Translations under genes and position numbers: made by a program
Assembly: GCA_023412995.1 (NCBI GenBank)
Contig: JAEZQS010000358.1
Location: 1-19,191, forward strand
Length of the DNA: 19,191 nucleotides
From: Pseudomonadota bacterium
GTDB lineage: Bacteria; Pseudomonadota; Gammaproteobacteria; Xanthomonadales; Rhodanobacteraceae
Reading direction: 5' to 3'
In this document: positions 6,602 to 13,814 of the stretch, one piece after another
Layout: the number at the start of each line of letters is the position of its first letter
Numbering within the stretch: position 1 is the first letter of the stretch
Notes under the pieces: generated by a model
Seen by the model: the letters and a program-made list of their open reading frames with translations, nothing else
Told to the model about the DNA's origin: nothing
Database searches by the model: none

Positions 6602-7978
6602 TCAGCCGATCCCGTACTTTTCCATGCGCCGGTACAGCGAGGGCCGGCTGATGCCCAGCAGGGCGGCGGCACGCTGGATGTTGCCTTGAGTCCGCTGCAG
6701 GGCGTCGCGCACGAGCTGTTCCTCCGCCGCCTCCACGCTGAGCGAGGACGTGCCGGCCAGCATGGCCGCCGCGTTCGCGACGTGCCCGGCGGGAGGCTTC
6801 AGATTGAGCGCCTCGTCATCGACGATGTCGCCATCGAGCATCAGCACCGCGCGCTCGATCACGTGCGACAGCTCGCGTACGTTGCCGGGCCAGGGATAGG
6901 CCGCCAGGGCGCGCAGGGCCGAGGGCGCCAGCCGGGGCGTTCCGCGCTGGTAGCGCCGCGCACACCGTTCGAGGAAGGTCTGCGCAAGCCGTTCGACGTC
7001 CCCGCCGCGATCGCGCAGGGGCGGCAGTTGCAACTCGACCGTATTGAAGCGGAACAGCAGGTCCTTGCGGAAGGTGCCACGCGCGACTTCCGCGGCAAGG
7101 TCGGCGTTGGTGGCCGAGATGAGCCGCACGTCCACCTTGAGCGTGCGCGAGGAGCCCACGCGCTCGAGTTCGCCATCCTCCAGCACGCGCAGGAGCTTGG
7201 GCTGCTGCGCCGGCGGGATGTTCGCGATCTCGTCAAGGAACAGGGTGCCCCCGTCGGCGAGCTCGAACCGTCCGATGCGATCGCTCTTGGCGTCGGTGAA
7301 GGCGCCGCGGACGTGGCCGAACATCTCGGCCTCGAACACCGACTCGGGGATGCCCCCCATGTTGACCTTGACCAGCGGCCGCGACGCCCGCCCCGAGCGG
7401 GCGTGCACGAGGCGGGCGAGCACGCCCTTGCCGGTGCCGTTCTCCCCCAGGATGAGCACGTTGGCATCGGTCGGCGCCACGCGCTCCAGGCGCGCGAGCA
7501 CCGCCTGCATCGCCGCTGAGTCGGCAATGAAGGCGCCGTCGTCGTCGCCGCGCAGGATCTCGTTCTCGCGCCGGAGCCGTGCCGCCTCGCCGCGCGATCG
7601 CGCCAGCGCCAGCTGGTTTCGCAGCACGCTGAGCAGGCGCTGGTTGTCCCACGGCTTCTCGACGAAATCGCCCGCGCCAAGGCGCATGGCCTCGACCGCG
7701 ATGTCGATCGTGCCCCACGCGGTCATCACGACGACCGGCAGCTCCGGATCGATCCGGCGCAGTTCGCGCAGGAGGTCGAGTCCCTCGGCACCGGAGGTGG
7801 TGTCGCGCGTGTAGTTGAGGTCGATGAGTGCCGCGTCGAGGCGCTGCCGGCGCACGGCCTCGATGGCTGCCGCCGGGCCGTCCGCCACGATGCAGCCCAC
7901 GCCTTCGGCCTTCAGCAGCAGCCGCAATGCCTCGCGGATGTCGCGCTGGTCGTCGGCGATGAGGATGGTCGGATTCAT
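6602..7978 (-). CDS. NtrC-family sigma54-type response regulator with GAFTDA loop
   Basis: A 458-residue regulator. The receiver domain (1-120) has acidic D9/D10, phospho-acceptor D53, T86 and K108. The AAA+ domain (about 148-380) has Walker A GENGTGKG (178-185), Walker B TLFLDE (245-250), SATN (288-291), the arginine-finger region FRKDLLFRFN (303-312) and YPWPGNVRELSHVIERA. A Fis-type helix-turn-helix follows (about 418-453, QGNIQRAAALLGISRPSLYR). The sigma54-contact loop reads GAFTDA (225-230) instead of GAFTGA; the rest of the AAA+ machinery looks intact. It lies 13 bp downstream of DUF6151 and 32 bp upstream of the kinase, its likely partner. Probable target (inferred): the transporter genes to the right. 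No clear Shine-Dalgarno, so coupling to the upstream gene is possible. Confidence 0.95.
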   Translation of the reverse strand: MNPTILIADDQRDIREALRLLLKAEGVGCIVADGPAAAIEAVRRQRLDAALIDLNYTRDTTSGAEGLDLLRELRRIDPELPVVVMTAWGTIDIAVEAMRLGAGDFVEKPWDNQRLLSVLRNQLALARSRGEAARLRRENEILRGDDDGAFIADSAAMQAVLARLERVAPTDANVLILGENGTGKGVLARLVHARSGRASRPLVKVNMGGIPESVFEAEMFGHVRGAFTDAKSDRIGRFELADGGTLFLDEIANIPPAQQPKLLRVLEDGELERVGSSRTLKVDVRLISATNADLAAEVARGTFRKDLLFRFNTVELQLPPLRDRGGDVERLAQTFLERCARRYQRGTPRLAPSALRALAAYPWPGNVRELSHVIERAVLMLDGDIVDDEALNLKPPAGHVANAAAMLAGTSSLSVEAAEEQLVRDALQRTQGNIQRAAALLGISRPSLYRRMEKYGIG

Positions 7979-7991
7979 CGGCTTGGCGGGT

Positions 7992-8573
7992 TCACGGCGA
8001 CGGGCCGGTCGTGCGTGGATGCGCGACGTGCACCGCGCGGATGGGCTGGCCGGTTGCGTCGAAAAAGGGAGAGTCGCGGCGGCGGCGCACCTTCGCGCCG
8101 AGGATGCCGGCCACGATGCGTGCCCCGCCGCGCAGGTAAGCCAGCGGCGTCCTGCGCACCGGTGCAGTCGCCGATTCCGTGTTGATCACGCAGCGTCCCG
8201 CTGGCCCGAACGCCGCGTCCACTGCGCCACGTGCGCGTTCCATGCACGCGGTGGAAAGGCCGACATAGTGCACGGCGGGGCTGCGCGGCGTGTTGCCGAG
8301 CGGCGTACGGCAGCAGGCGGCGTACCAGCGGCAGGTGCCGCGCTCGCTGAGGGACATGCACGCGACCTGCGCCTCGCCTGCGGTGAAGCGCACCTGCGAA
8401 GGTGCCATGGCCACGATGTCCACGCCTCCGGCGTCATCCAGCAGGCCGGGCGTGCCGAGCCATCGGGCGTAGGCGCGGCAATCCTTGCAGTAGCAGGTGG
8501 CGCGCACGTAGGTGTGGTCGGTGCCGATTTCGCCCTGGACCTGGCCGCAGCGACAGCGGAGTGGAATGGTCAT
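7992..8573 (-). CDS. DUF6151 / GFA-like Cys-rich protein
   Basis: A 193-residue protein with a glutathione-dependent formaldehyde-activating (GFA/CENP-V)-like cysteine pattern: LRCRCGQVQG (C7, C9), TCYCKDCRAY (C27, C29, C32), then C72, C81 and C87/C88. These probably hold structural zinc. I recognise it as DUF6151-like; the substrate is unknown. I chose ATG 8573-8571 (MTIPLRC) over the upstream ATG at 8612 because the conserved CRCG motif follows at once. The Shine-Dalgarno is weak (GGGAA about 12 bases upstream). It lies 13 bp from the response regulator gene and so is probably co-transcribed with it. A functional link to envelope-stress control is not evident from sequence. The C-terminal 20 residues are low-complexity. 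Confidence 0.8.
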   Translation of the reverse strand: MTIPLRCRCGQVQGEIGTDHTYVRATCYCKDCRAYARWLGTPGLLDDAGGVDIVAMAPSQVRFTAGEAQVACMSLSERGTCRWYAACCRTPLGNTPRSPAVHYVGLSTACMERARGAVDAAFGPAGRCVINTESATAPVRRTPLAYLRGGARIVAGILGAKVRRRRDSPFFDATGQPIRAVHVAHPRTTGPSP

Positions 8574-8733
8574 CGCATGGTTTCCCGTCGGAGCCGGCAG
8601 ACTTTGCCGCAAACGGGGTCCGGGTGCGAGCAGCCGGAGCGCCCGCCGGCGAGAGGGTAGGATCGTTCGATGTTTTCCAGAGGGATCATGCGGCGGTCCG
8701 GTGCATCCAGCGGGTTCGCGGGATCTTTCCTGC

Positions 8734-8760
8734 GGCGGCGCGCGCAGGTCGCGCGTCGCC
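8734..8760 (-). terminator. GC-rich hairpin just after the last permease gene
   Basis: Stem GGCG-x-CGCGCG / CGCGCG-x-CGCC with a 5-nt loop, beginning 11 bp past the permease stop codon. There is no U-tract, so it is not a classical intrinsic terminator. It could stall polymerase or protect the mRNA end and so separate the transporter from the DUF6151-regulator-kinase unit. Confidence 0.4.
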
Positions 8761-8770
8761 TCGCCGGGGC

Positions 8771-11188
8771 CTATTCATTGCGCAGCGCGACGAGCGGATC
8801 GGTGCGCGCGGCGCGCCGGGCCGGCCACCAGCAGGCCGCCATGCCGACGGCGGCGAGCGCCGCCACCACCGCCGCCAGCGTGGGCAGGTCGAATGCGCCG
8901 ACGCGGTACAACCGGGCCGAAAGCAGCCGTGCGAAGCCCCACGCCAGCGGCAGGCCGAGTGCCAGCCCGATGCCGACGAGCGCAAGGCCCTGGACGAGCA
9001 CGTGGCGCAGCAGGTGCGACGCGCGCGCGCCGAGGGCCATGCGGACGCCGAATTCGGGTACGCGCAGCCGCACGGCATAGGCGAGCACGGCATACAGCCC
9101 CACCGCCGCCAGCAGCACCGCGGTGGCGCCGAGCAGGCCGAGCAACGCGGTGAGTCGCGAGCGGTCGCGCAGCGTGTCGGCGATGCGCTCGTCCATGGTG
9201 ACGATGGGGCCGATCTCGTCCTGCGGTGCGATGGATTCCCCCAGCTTCCTGACGGACGCGACCATCGCCGACGCATCGACGGTCGTGCGCAGCACCAGGG
9301 CAGCGTGCGGCGGTGCCGGGTCGGCCTGGTAGATCGAGACGCGCTCCGGGGCTTCGTCCAGCGAGCGCTGCTTGAGGGTCGGCACGACGCCGATGACGGT
9401 GACGTCGCGGTCGGGCGTGTCGGCTCCGGTACCGACCCGGAAATGCCGGCCGAGCGGATCTCCTGCGCCGAGGTGGCGCCGCACGAACAGTTCGTCGACG
9501 ATGGCCACGGGGGCGCGCGCGCGCACTTCATCGGCACTGAAGGCGCGGCCGCGCAGCAACGGCACGTCGAGCGCGGCGAAGTAGCCGGCGTCGATCTTCT
9601 GGTCGTAGGCGACCGGCTCGTCGCGGGCACCCTCCTGCCCAGGCGGCGTGAAGCTGGTGGTGCTGACGCTGGTGCCGAACGGCACCATGCTGCCGAGACC
9701 CGCGGCGGCTGCGCCCGGCAGCCTGCGGGCGCCTTCGACGAGATCGCGCAGGCGGGCGGCGCGTCGTTCCGCCGTCGCGTCGGGCGGGACGAGGTCGTCG
9801 AGGCCCACGTACAGCAGGCGCTCGCGCGCGAAGCCCGTGCCCTCCGCCAGCAGGTTGTTCGAGCTGCGCAGCAGCAGGCCGATGCCGAACAGCAGGGCAA
9901 CGGTCAATGCGACCTGCGCCACCACCAGCACCCGGCGCACGCCGTGCGCGATGCCACCCCCGGTCTGGCGCGAGCCGGTGCCGCGGAGCATGCCTTGCAG
10001 GTCGCCATGCTGCACCGACAGGTGCGCCATGGCGAGGAGGAGGCACAGCAACGCCGCGAGCGCCGCGAGTACCGCGAACGTCGGTGCGTCCATGCCGATC
10101 GCCTGCGGCGTGCCCGTCGGCAGCAGGTCGAAACGTCCGAGCAGCGCGAGGCCACCCGGCAGCAGCAGGCAACCGGCCAGCACGCCGCCGCCGCACAGGG
10201 CCATCGCCTCGAGGACGGCCGAGCGGGCGCGGCGCCACGGCGCGGCGCCGAGCGCGGTCACCAGCGCCGTTTCGTGCCGGCGCGCCAGTGCCCGCGCCAG
10301 CACGAGGTTGGCGACGTTCGCTGCGGTGATCAGCCAGACCATGCCGACGGCCAGCAGCATCAGCAGGAGCGGCGACCGCCGCTCCCCCACCCACAGCGAG
10401 CGCAGCGGCTCGACCCGCACCTGGAAGCTCGTTCCGAAGGCGCTGTCGAGCTCGGGGATCGACTTCGCGATGGCCGCGATTTCGGCCGCCGCCGCCGCCG
10501 GACGGAAGCCTTCGCGCAGGCGTGCGACCACCAGCATGCCGTCGAAATTACCGGCGCGCGATCGTGCGCGCTCCGACTCGCTGAACGCCAGCGGCAACCA
10601 CAGGCGCGTCTGGCTGGTGGGAAACACGAACCCCTGCGGCAGGACGCCGACCACGCGGTAGTCCTGCTCGCCAAGGCGTACGGACTGGCCGATCACGTCG
10701 GGCGAACCGGCGTGGCGCTCCTGCCACTCGTCCCATGAAATGACGGCGTCGCGCGCGGCGCCTGGCGCGACGTCCTCGGACGCGAACAGCCGTCCCAGCG
10801 CGGGCTTGGTACCCAGCAGCCGGAACAGCGCCGGTTCCACGCGCGCGGCCGGCAGCGAGCCCAGGCGGCGGCCGGCGTCGTCGCGCAGCGCCAGCTCGGC
10901 AGGGCGATAGGCAGCCAGCCCGTCGAGCGTTGCGGCATGGCGGGCGACTTCGTCGCGCAGCGGCACCGACAAGCCGACGTCGAACGGAATGCCGAGCACG
11001 CGCGACTGGACCGAGACCAGGCGTTCGGACTGCGCATAGGGCAGCGGCTTGTACAGCAGGCCGTAGACGACGCTCACCACGCAGGCGAACGCGCCGAAGG
11101 CGAGTCCCAGCAGCAGGACGGCGGTCGCCACGAAACCGGGGCTGCGCGCCAGCCGGCGCAGCGTGTACCTCGCTTCGACAAGGCTCAT
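8771..11188 (-). CDS. FtsX/MacB-type ABC permease 1 (duplicated, ADOP-like)
   Basis: An 805-residue inner-membrane permease with a duplicated FtsX/MacB_PCD plan. TM1 is at 20-42, the first periplasmic domain at about 50-270, TM2-4 at 273-297, 326-352 and 370-391, TM5 at 420-441, the second periplasmic domain at about 445-675, and TM6-8 at 680-706, 730-756 and 767-788. Cytoplasmic coupling motifs RRHETALVTALGA (303-315) and RVPEFGVRMALGA (709-721) follow TM2 and TM6. It ends with the family-typical RRAARTDPLVALRNE. The start is ATG 11188-11186, supported by CGGAG seven bases upstream and the usual N-terminal EARYTLRRLARSPGF; a 36-codon Arg-rich upstream extension is rejected. It is the third permease of the cluster, 141 bp after permease 2. 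Substrate unknown; it probably uses the ATPase at 16384-17133. Confidence 0.92.
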   Translation of the reverse strand: MSLVEARYTLRRLARSPGFVATAVLLLGLAFGAFACVVSVVYGLLYKPLPYAQSERLVSVQSRVLGIPFDVGLSVPLRDEVARHAATLDGLAAYRPAELALRDDAGRRLGSLPAARVEPALFRLLGTKPALGRLFASEDVAPGAARDAVISWDEWQERHAGSPDVIGQSVRLGEQDYRVVGVLPQGFVFPTSQTRLWLPLAFSESERARSRAGNFDGMLVVARLREGFRPAAAAAEIAAIAKSIPELDSAFGTSFQVRVEPLRSLWVGERRSPLLLMLLAVGMVWLITAANVANLVLARALARRHETALVTALGAAPWRRARSAVLEAMALCGGGVLAGCLLLPGGLALLGRFDLLPTGTPQAIGMDAPTFAVLAALAALLCLLLAMAHLSVQHGDLQGMLRGTGSRQTGGGIAHGVRRVLVVAQVALTVALLFGIGLLLRSSNNLLAEGTGFARERLLYVGLDDLVPPDATAERRAARLRDLVEGARRLPGAAAAGLGSMVPFGTSVSTTSFTPPGQEGARDEPVAYDQKIDAGYFAALDVPLLRGRAFSADEVRARAPVAIVDELFVRRHLGAGDPLGRHFRVGTGADTPDRDVTVIGVVPTLKQRSLDEAPERVSIYQADPAPPHAALVLRTTVDASAMVASVRKLGESIAPQDEIGPIVTMDERIADTLRDRSRLTALLGLLGATAVLLAAVGLYAVLAYAVRLRVPEFGVRMALGARASHLLRHVLVQGLALVGIGLALGLPLAWGFARLLSARLYRVGAFDLPTLAAVVAALAAVGMAACWWPARRAARTDPLVALRNE

Positions 11189-11287
11189 GGAACGGCTCCG
11201 GAGGAGGGTGCGCACGCGCCGGCGGGTGACGGATCCACCATGCCGCCCTTGCGGCCGGCGCATCCGGCGCGGGTGCATCGCCCGCCG

Positions 11288-11302
11288 ACCCGGCATCCGG
11301 GT
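11288..11302. other. Small hairpin between permease 2 and permease 1
   Basis: ACCCGG-CAT-CCGGGT, a perfect 6-bp stem with a 3-nt loop in the 141-bp gap. It may affect mRNA processing or differential expression. Chance occurrence is possible in such GC-rich DNA. Confidence 0.35.
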
Positions 11303-11329
11303 GCTGCCACCATGGCACGCGCGCCCGGG

Positions 11330-13762
11330 TCACTCATCGCGCAACGCCAGCAGCGGATCGACACGCAGCGCGCGCCGTGCCGGGATCAGGGTGGCAGCGA
11401 CCACGATGACCGCGAGCACGCCGGTCACGACCGCGTAGACACGCGGATCGGAATCCGCACCCGGCATGACGAGGCTGGCGAGGGCGCGCGAGAACACGAA
11501 GGCGAGCGGAATCCCGATCGCCAGGCCGGCCACGACCTGGCGCGCGCCGCGGCGCAGGACCAGGGCGAGGACGCCACCGGCATCGGCGCCGAGCGCGCGG
11601 CGCACGCCGATCTCGCGCGTGCGCTGCGCGACGTCGAAAGCGAGTACCGCGTAGATCCCGGCAGCCGCGAGCAGCAGCGCGAAGCCGGCGAACACGCCGA
11701 ACAGCATGGCCAGGATGTCGCTGCCCCACAGGAGGCGGTCGCGCCACTCCGACATCGGCCGCAGCCAGTAGACGGGGAGATCGGCATCCACAGCCCGCAC
11801 CGCTTCGCGGATGTCCTCGCCAAGGGCCGCAACGTCACCGTCCGCACGCAAGGCGAAACTGACGAAGGCGGGCGGGTCCTGCGACAGCGGGCGGAATACG
11901 TTGCCGTCACCATGATGGGCGGGAGAGGTCGCGCTGTTCAGCAGGTAATCGGCCTGGACGCTGTCCGCGACGACTCCCACGACCTGCAGCCATCCGCCTG
12001 TCCCGTCCCGCGGCGACAGCCGCAGGCGCTCGCCGATCGCGCTTCGGCCCGGCCAGGCCGCCTCGGCCAGGCTGGCGCTGACCACGGCCACCGGTACGCT
12101 GCCGGCGCGGTCCCGCGCGTCGAACAGGCGGCCTTCGCGCAACCGGATGCCGAACACATCGAAGAAACCGTCGCTGACGCTCGACGACCAGGCGCGCCGC
12201 AGGGGCGCGTCGCGGTCGGTGGAGTCGCCCGGACGGGCGTACTCCTGGCGCTCGTAACCCATCAGCGGCAGCGTGCTCGCGAACGCCGCGTCGTGCACGC
12301 CCGGCAGCGACGCGAGGCGGGGTTGCAGGGCGTCGACGAAGCGTTCGCGTGCGGCGGCGTCCGGATAGTGCGAGGCGAACAGGCCGATGCGTCCCGTCAG
12401 CACGCCATCGGTCGCGATGCCGAGCGGCGCCCGCTGCGCATCGATCGAACTGCGGATCGCCACGCCGGCGCCGACCAGCAGGACCATGCACAAGGCGACT
12501 TCGCCTGCGACCAGCACGCGCCCGAGCCGACCGCGTTCGCCGATGCCCCCGCCCTGCCGCAGCACCGACTGCACGTCCACGCGGCCAGCGCGCAAGGCCG
12601 GCACGAGGCCCGCTGCCAGCGCGGCGACCAGCGCGATGGTCGCGGCGAACAGGACGTCCCGGTGGTCGGTCGAAGGATCGACCCAGTACGGCAGCTGCGC
12701 CGGCGTCTGCGCCATGACGTGTTGTATGAGGCGGGCAGAGACGTCTGCCCCGAGCCAGCCGAGCGCGGTCGCCAGTGCGGCAATGGTGAAGGTTTCCGCC
12801 AGGACCTGCGCGACCAGGCGACGGCGACCCGCGCCCAGCGCCGACCGCACCGCGAGTTCACGCGCCCGCGCCGCGAAGCGCGCCAGCACCAGGCTGGCGA
12901 CGTTCGCGCAGGCGATCAGGAGCACCAGCAGCACGGCGACGAACATGGCCCGGTTGGCCGCGCGGATCTGCGGCAGGATGAACTGGTCGGCGAACGGCAC
13001 CATGAGGGCGCCATCGCCACTCGAGGGCTGGCCGCGTGCGGTGGCGAGCGCGGCAATGAGGCCGTCGAATTCGCCGCGCGCCTGCGCGATGGACGTGCCG
13101 GGCTGCAGTCGGCCGAACGCTTCGACCGCCGGCGCAGCCGGCGTCGCGGCAAAGGCGCGGTCGCCCGACAACGGCAGCCACACCGATTCGGTGACCGGAA
13201 ACGCGAAGGGCTCCGGCATCACCCCGATGATGGTCGTCGGCGTGCCGTTGATGCGCACGCTGCGCCCGACGACGGCTGGATCGGCCTGGAAGCGCAGCTC
13301 CCACAGGCGCGCCCCGATCAGGGCGACCGGTGTGGCACCGGGCGCGCTGTCGGCGCCTGAGAAGGCGCGGCCGAGCTGTGGCCGCACGCCCAGCGTCGCG
13401 AACGCATCGCTGCTGATCCAGGCGCCGGAAAGTCGCTCGGGCGGCCCGTCCAGGCCACCCAGGTTCATCGTGCCCACCGAGTAGCCGGCCAGCGATTCCA
13501 GCGAGTGCTGCCGCCCGCGCAGGTCGAGCCAGTCGAGCAGCGGCATCGAGTGGCTGCTCTGGCGCGATTGCCGGTCGGTGTATTCGAGATGCACCAGTCG
13601 GGCGGCATCGGGAAAGGGCAGCGGCTTGAGGCCGTAGATGTTGATCGCCCCGAACATGAAGATCGCGAGGCCGATTCCCATTGCAAGCATGAGGACCGAC
13701 ACGCCCGTGAACACCGGGGTGCGCGCGAGGGCCCGCAGGGCGAAACGCAGGTCATGGATCAT
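11330..13762 (-). CDS. FtsX/MacB-type ABC permease 2 (duplicated, ADOP-like)
   Basis: An 810-residue permease with the same 8-helix duplicated plan as its neighbours. TM1 is at 20-43, a periplasmic MacB-like domain at about 50-268, TM2-4 at 270-294, 318-340 and 369-391, TM5 at 415-437, a second periplasmic domain at about 440-680, and TM6-8 at 682-709, 741-763 and 775-794. Coupling motifs ARARELAVRSALGAGRRRL (298-316) and QRTREIGVRRALGA (713-726) would dock on the ATPase. It ends RRALRVDPLLALRDE, typical of the family. The start is ATG 13762-13760 (MIHDLRFALRALARTPVF), the conserved N-terminus; the longer open frame lies inside the neighbouring gene. Upstream Shine-Dalgarno is poor. It follows permease 3 after 52 bp, so probably the same transcript. 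Confidence 0.92.
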   Translation of the reverse strand: MIHDLRFALRALARTPVFTGVSVLMLAMGIGLAIFMFGAINIYGLKPLPFPDAARLVHLEYTDRQSRQSSHSMPLLDWLDLRGRQHSLESLAGYSVGTMNLGGLDGPPERLSGAWISSDAFATLGVRPQLGRAFSGADSAPGATPVALIGARLWELRFQADPAVVGRSVRINGTPTTIIGVMPEPFAFPVTESVWLPLSGDRAFAATPAAPAVEAFGRLQPGTSIAQARGEFDGLIAALATARGQPSSGDGALMVPFADQFILPQIRAANRAMFVAVLLVLLIACANVASLVLARFAARARELAVRSALGAGRRRLVAQVLAETFTIAALATALGWLGADVSARLIQHVMAQTPAQLPYWVDPSTDHRDVLFAATIALVAALAAGLVPALRAGRVDVQSVLRQGGGIGERGRLGRVLVAGEVALCMVLLVGAGVAIRSSIDAQRAPLGIATDGVLTGRIGLFASHYPDAAARERFVDALQPRLASLPGVHDAAFASTLPLMGYERQEYARPGDSTDRDAPLRRAWSSSVSDGFFDVFGIRLREGRLFDARDRAGSVPVAVVSASLAEAAWPGRSAIGERLRLSPRDGTGGWLQVVGVVADSVQADYLLNSATSPAHHGDGNVFRPLSQDPPAFVSFALRADGDVAALGEDIREAVRAVDADLPVYWLRPMSEWRDRLLWGSDILAMLFGVFAGFALLLAAAGIYAVLAFDVAQRTREIGVRRALGADAGGVLALVLRRGARQVVAGLAIGIPLAFVFSRALASLVMPGADSDPRVYAVVTGVLAVIVVAATLIPARRALRVDPLLALRDE

Positions 13763-13814
13763 CGGGTCGGGTTCCGCCTTGCAATGCGCGCTCGCGCGGG
13801 ATGGATGCGTCCTG

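Noticed and set aside
8574..8770. Clear promoter for the DUF6151-regulator-kinase unit
   Set aside because: No convincing -35/-10 or sigma54 pair was seen in this 197-bp gap; only the hairpin at 8734-8760 stands out.
8402..10738. 778-codon plus-strand open frame
   Set aside because: It runs antisense to permease 1 and has a Arg/Gln/His/Asp-rich composition without domain features. It is a GC3-bias shadow.
11189..11296. 36-codon extension of permease 1
   Set aside because: Arg-rich spacer translation; the ATG at 11188 has CGGAG at good spacing and begins the conserved N-terminus.
10937..13360. 807-codon plus-strand open frame
   Set aside because: Antisense to permeases 1 and 2, low-complexity and hydrophilic; the minus-strand frames carry the helices and family motifs.
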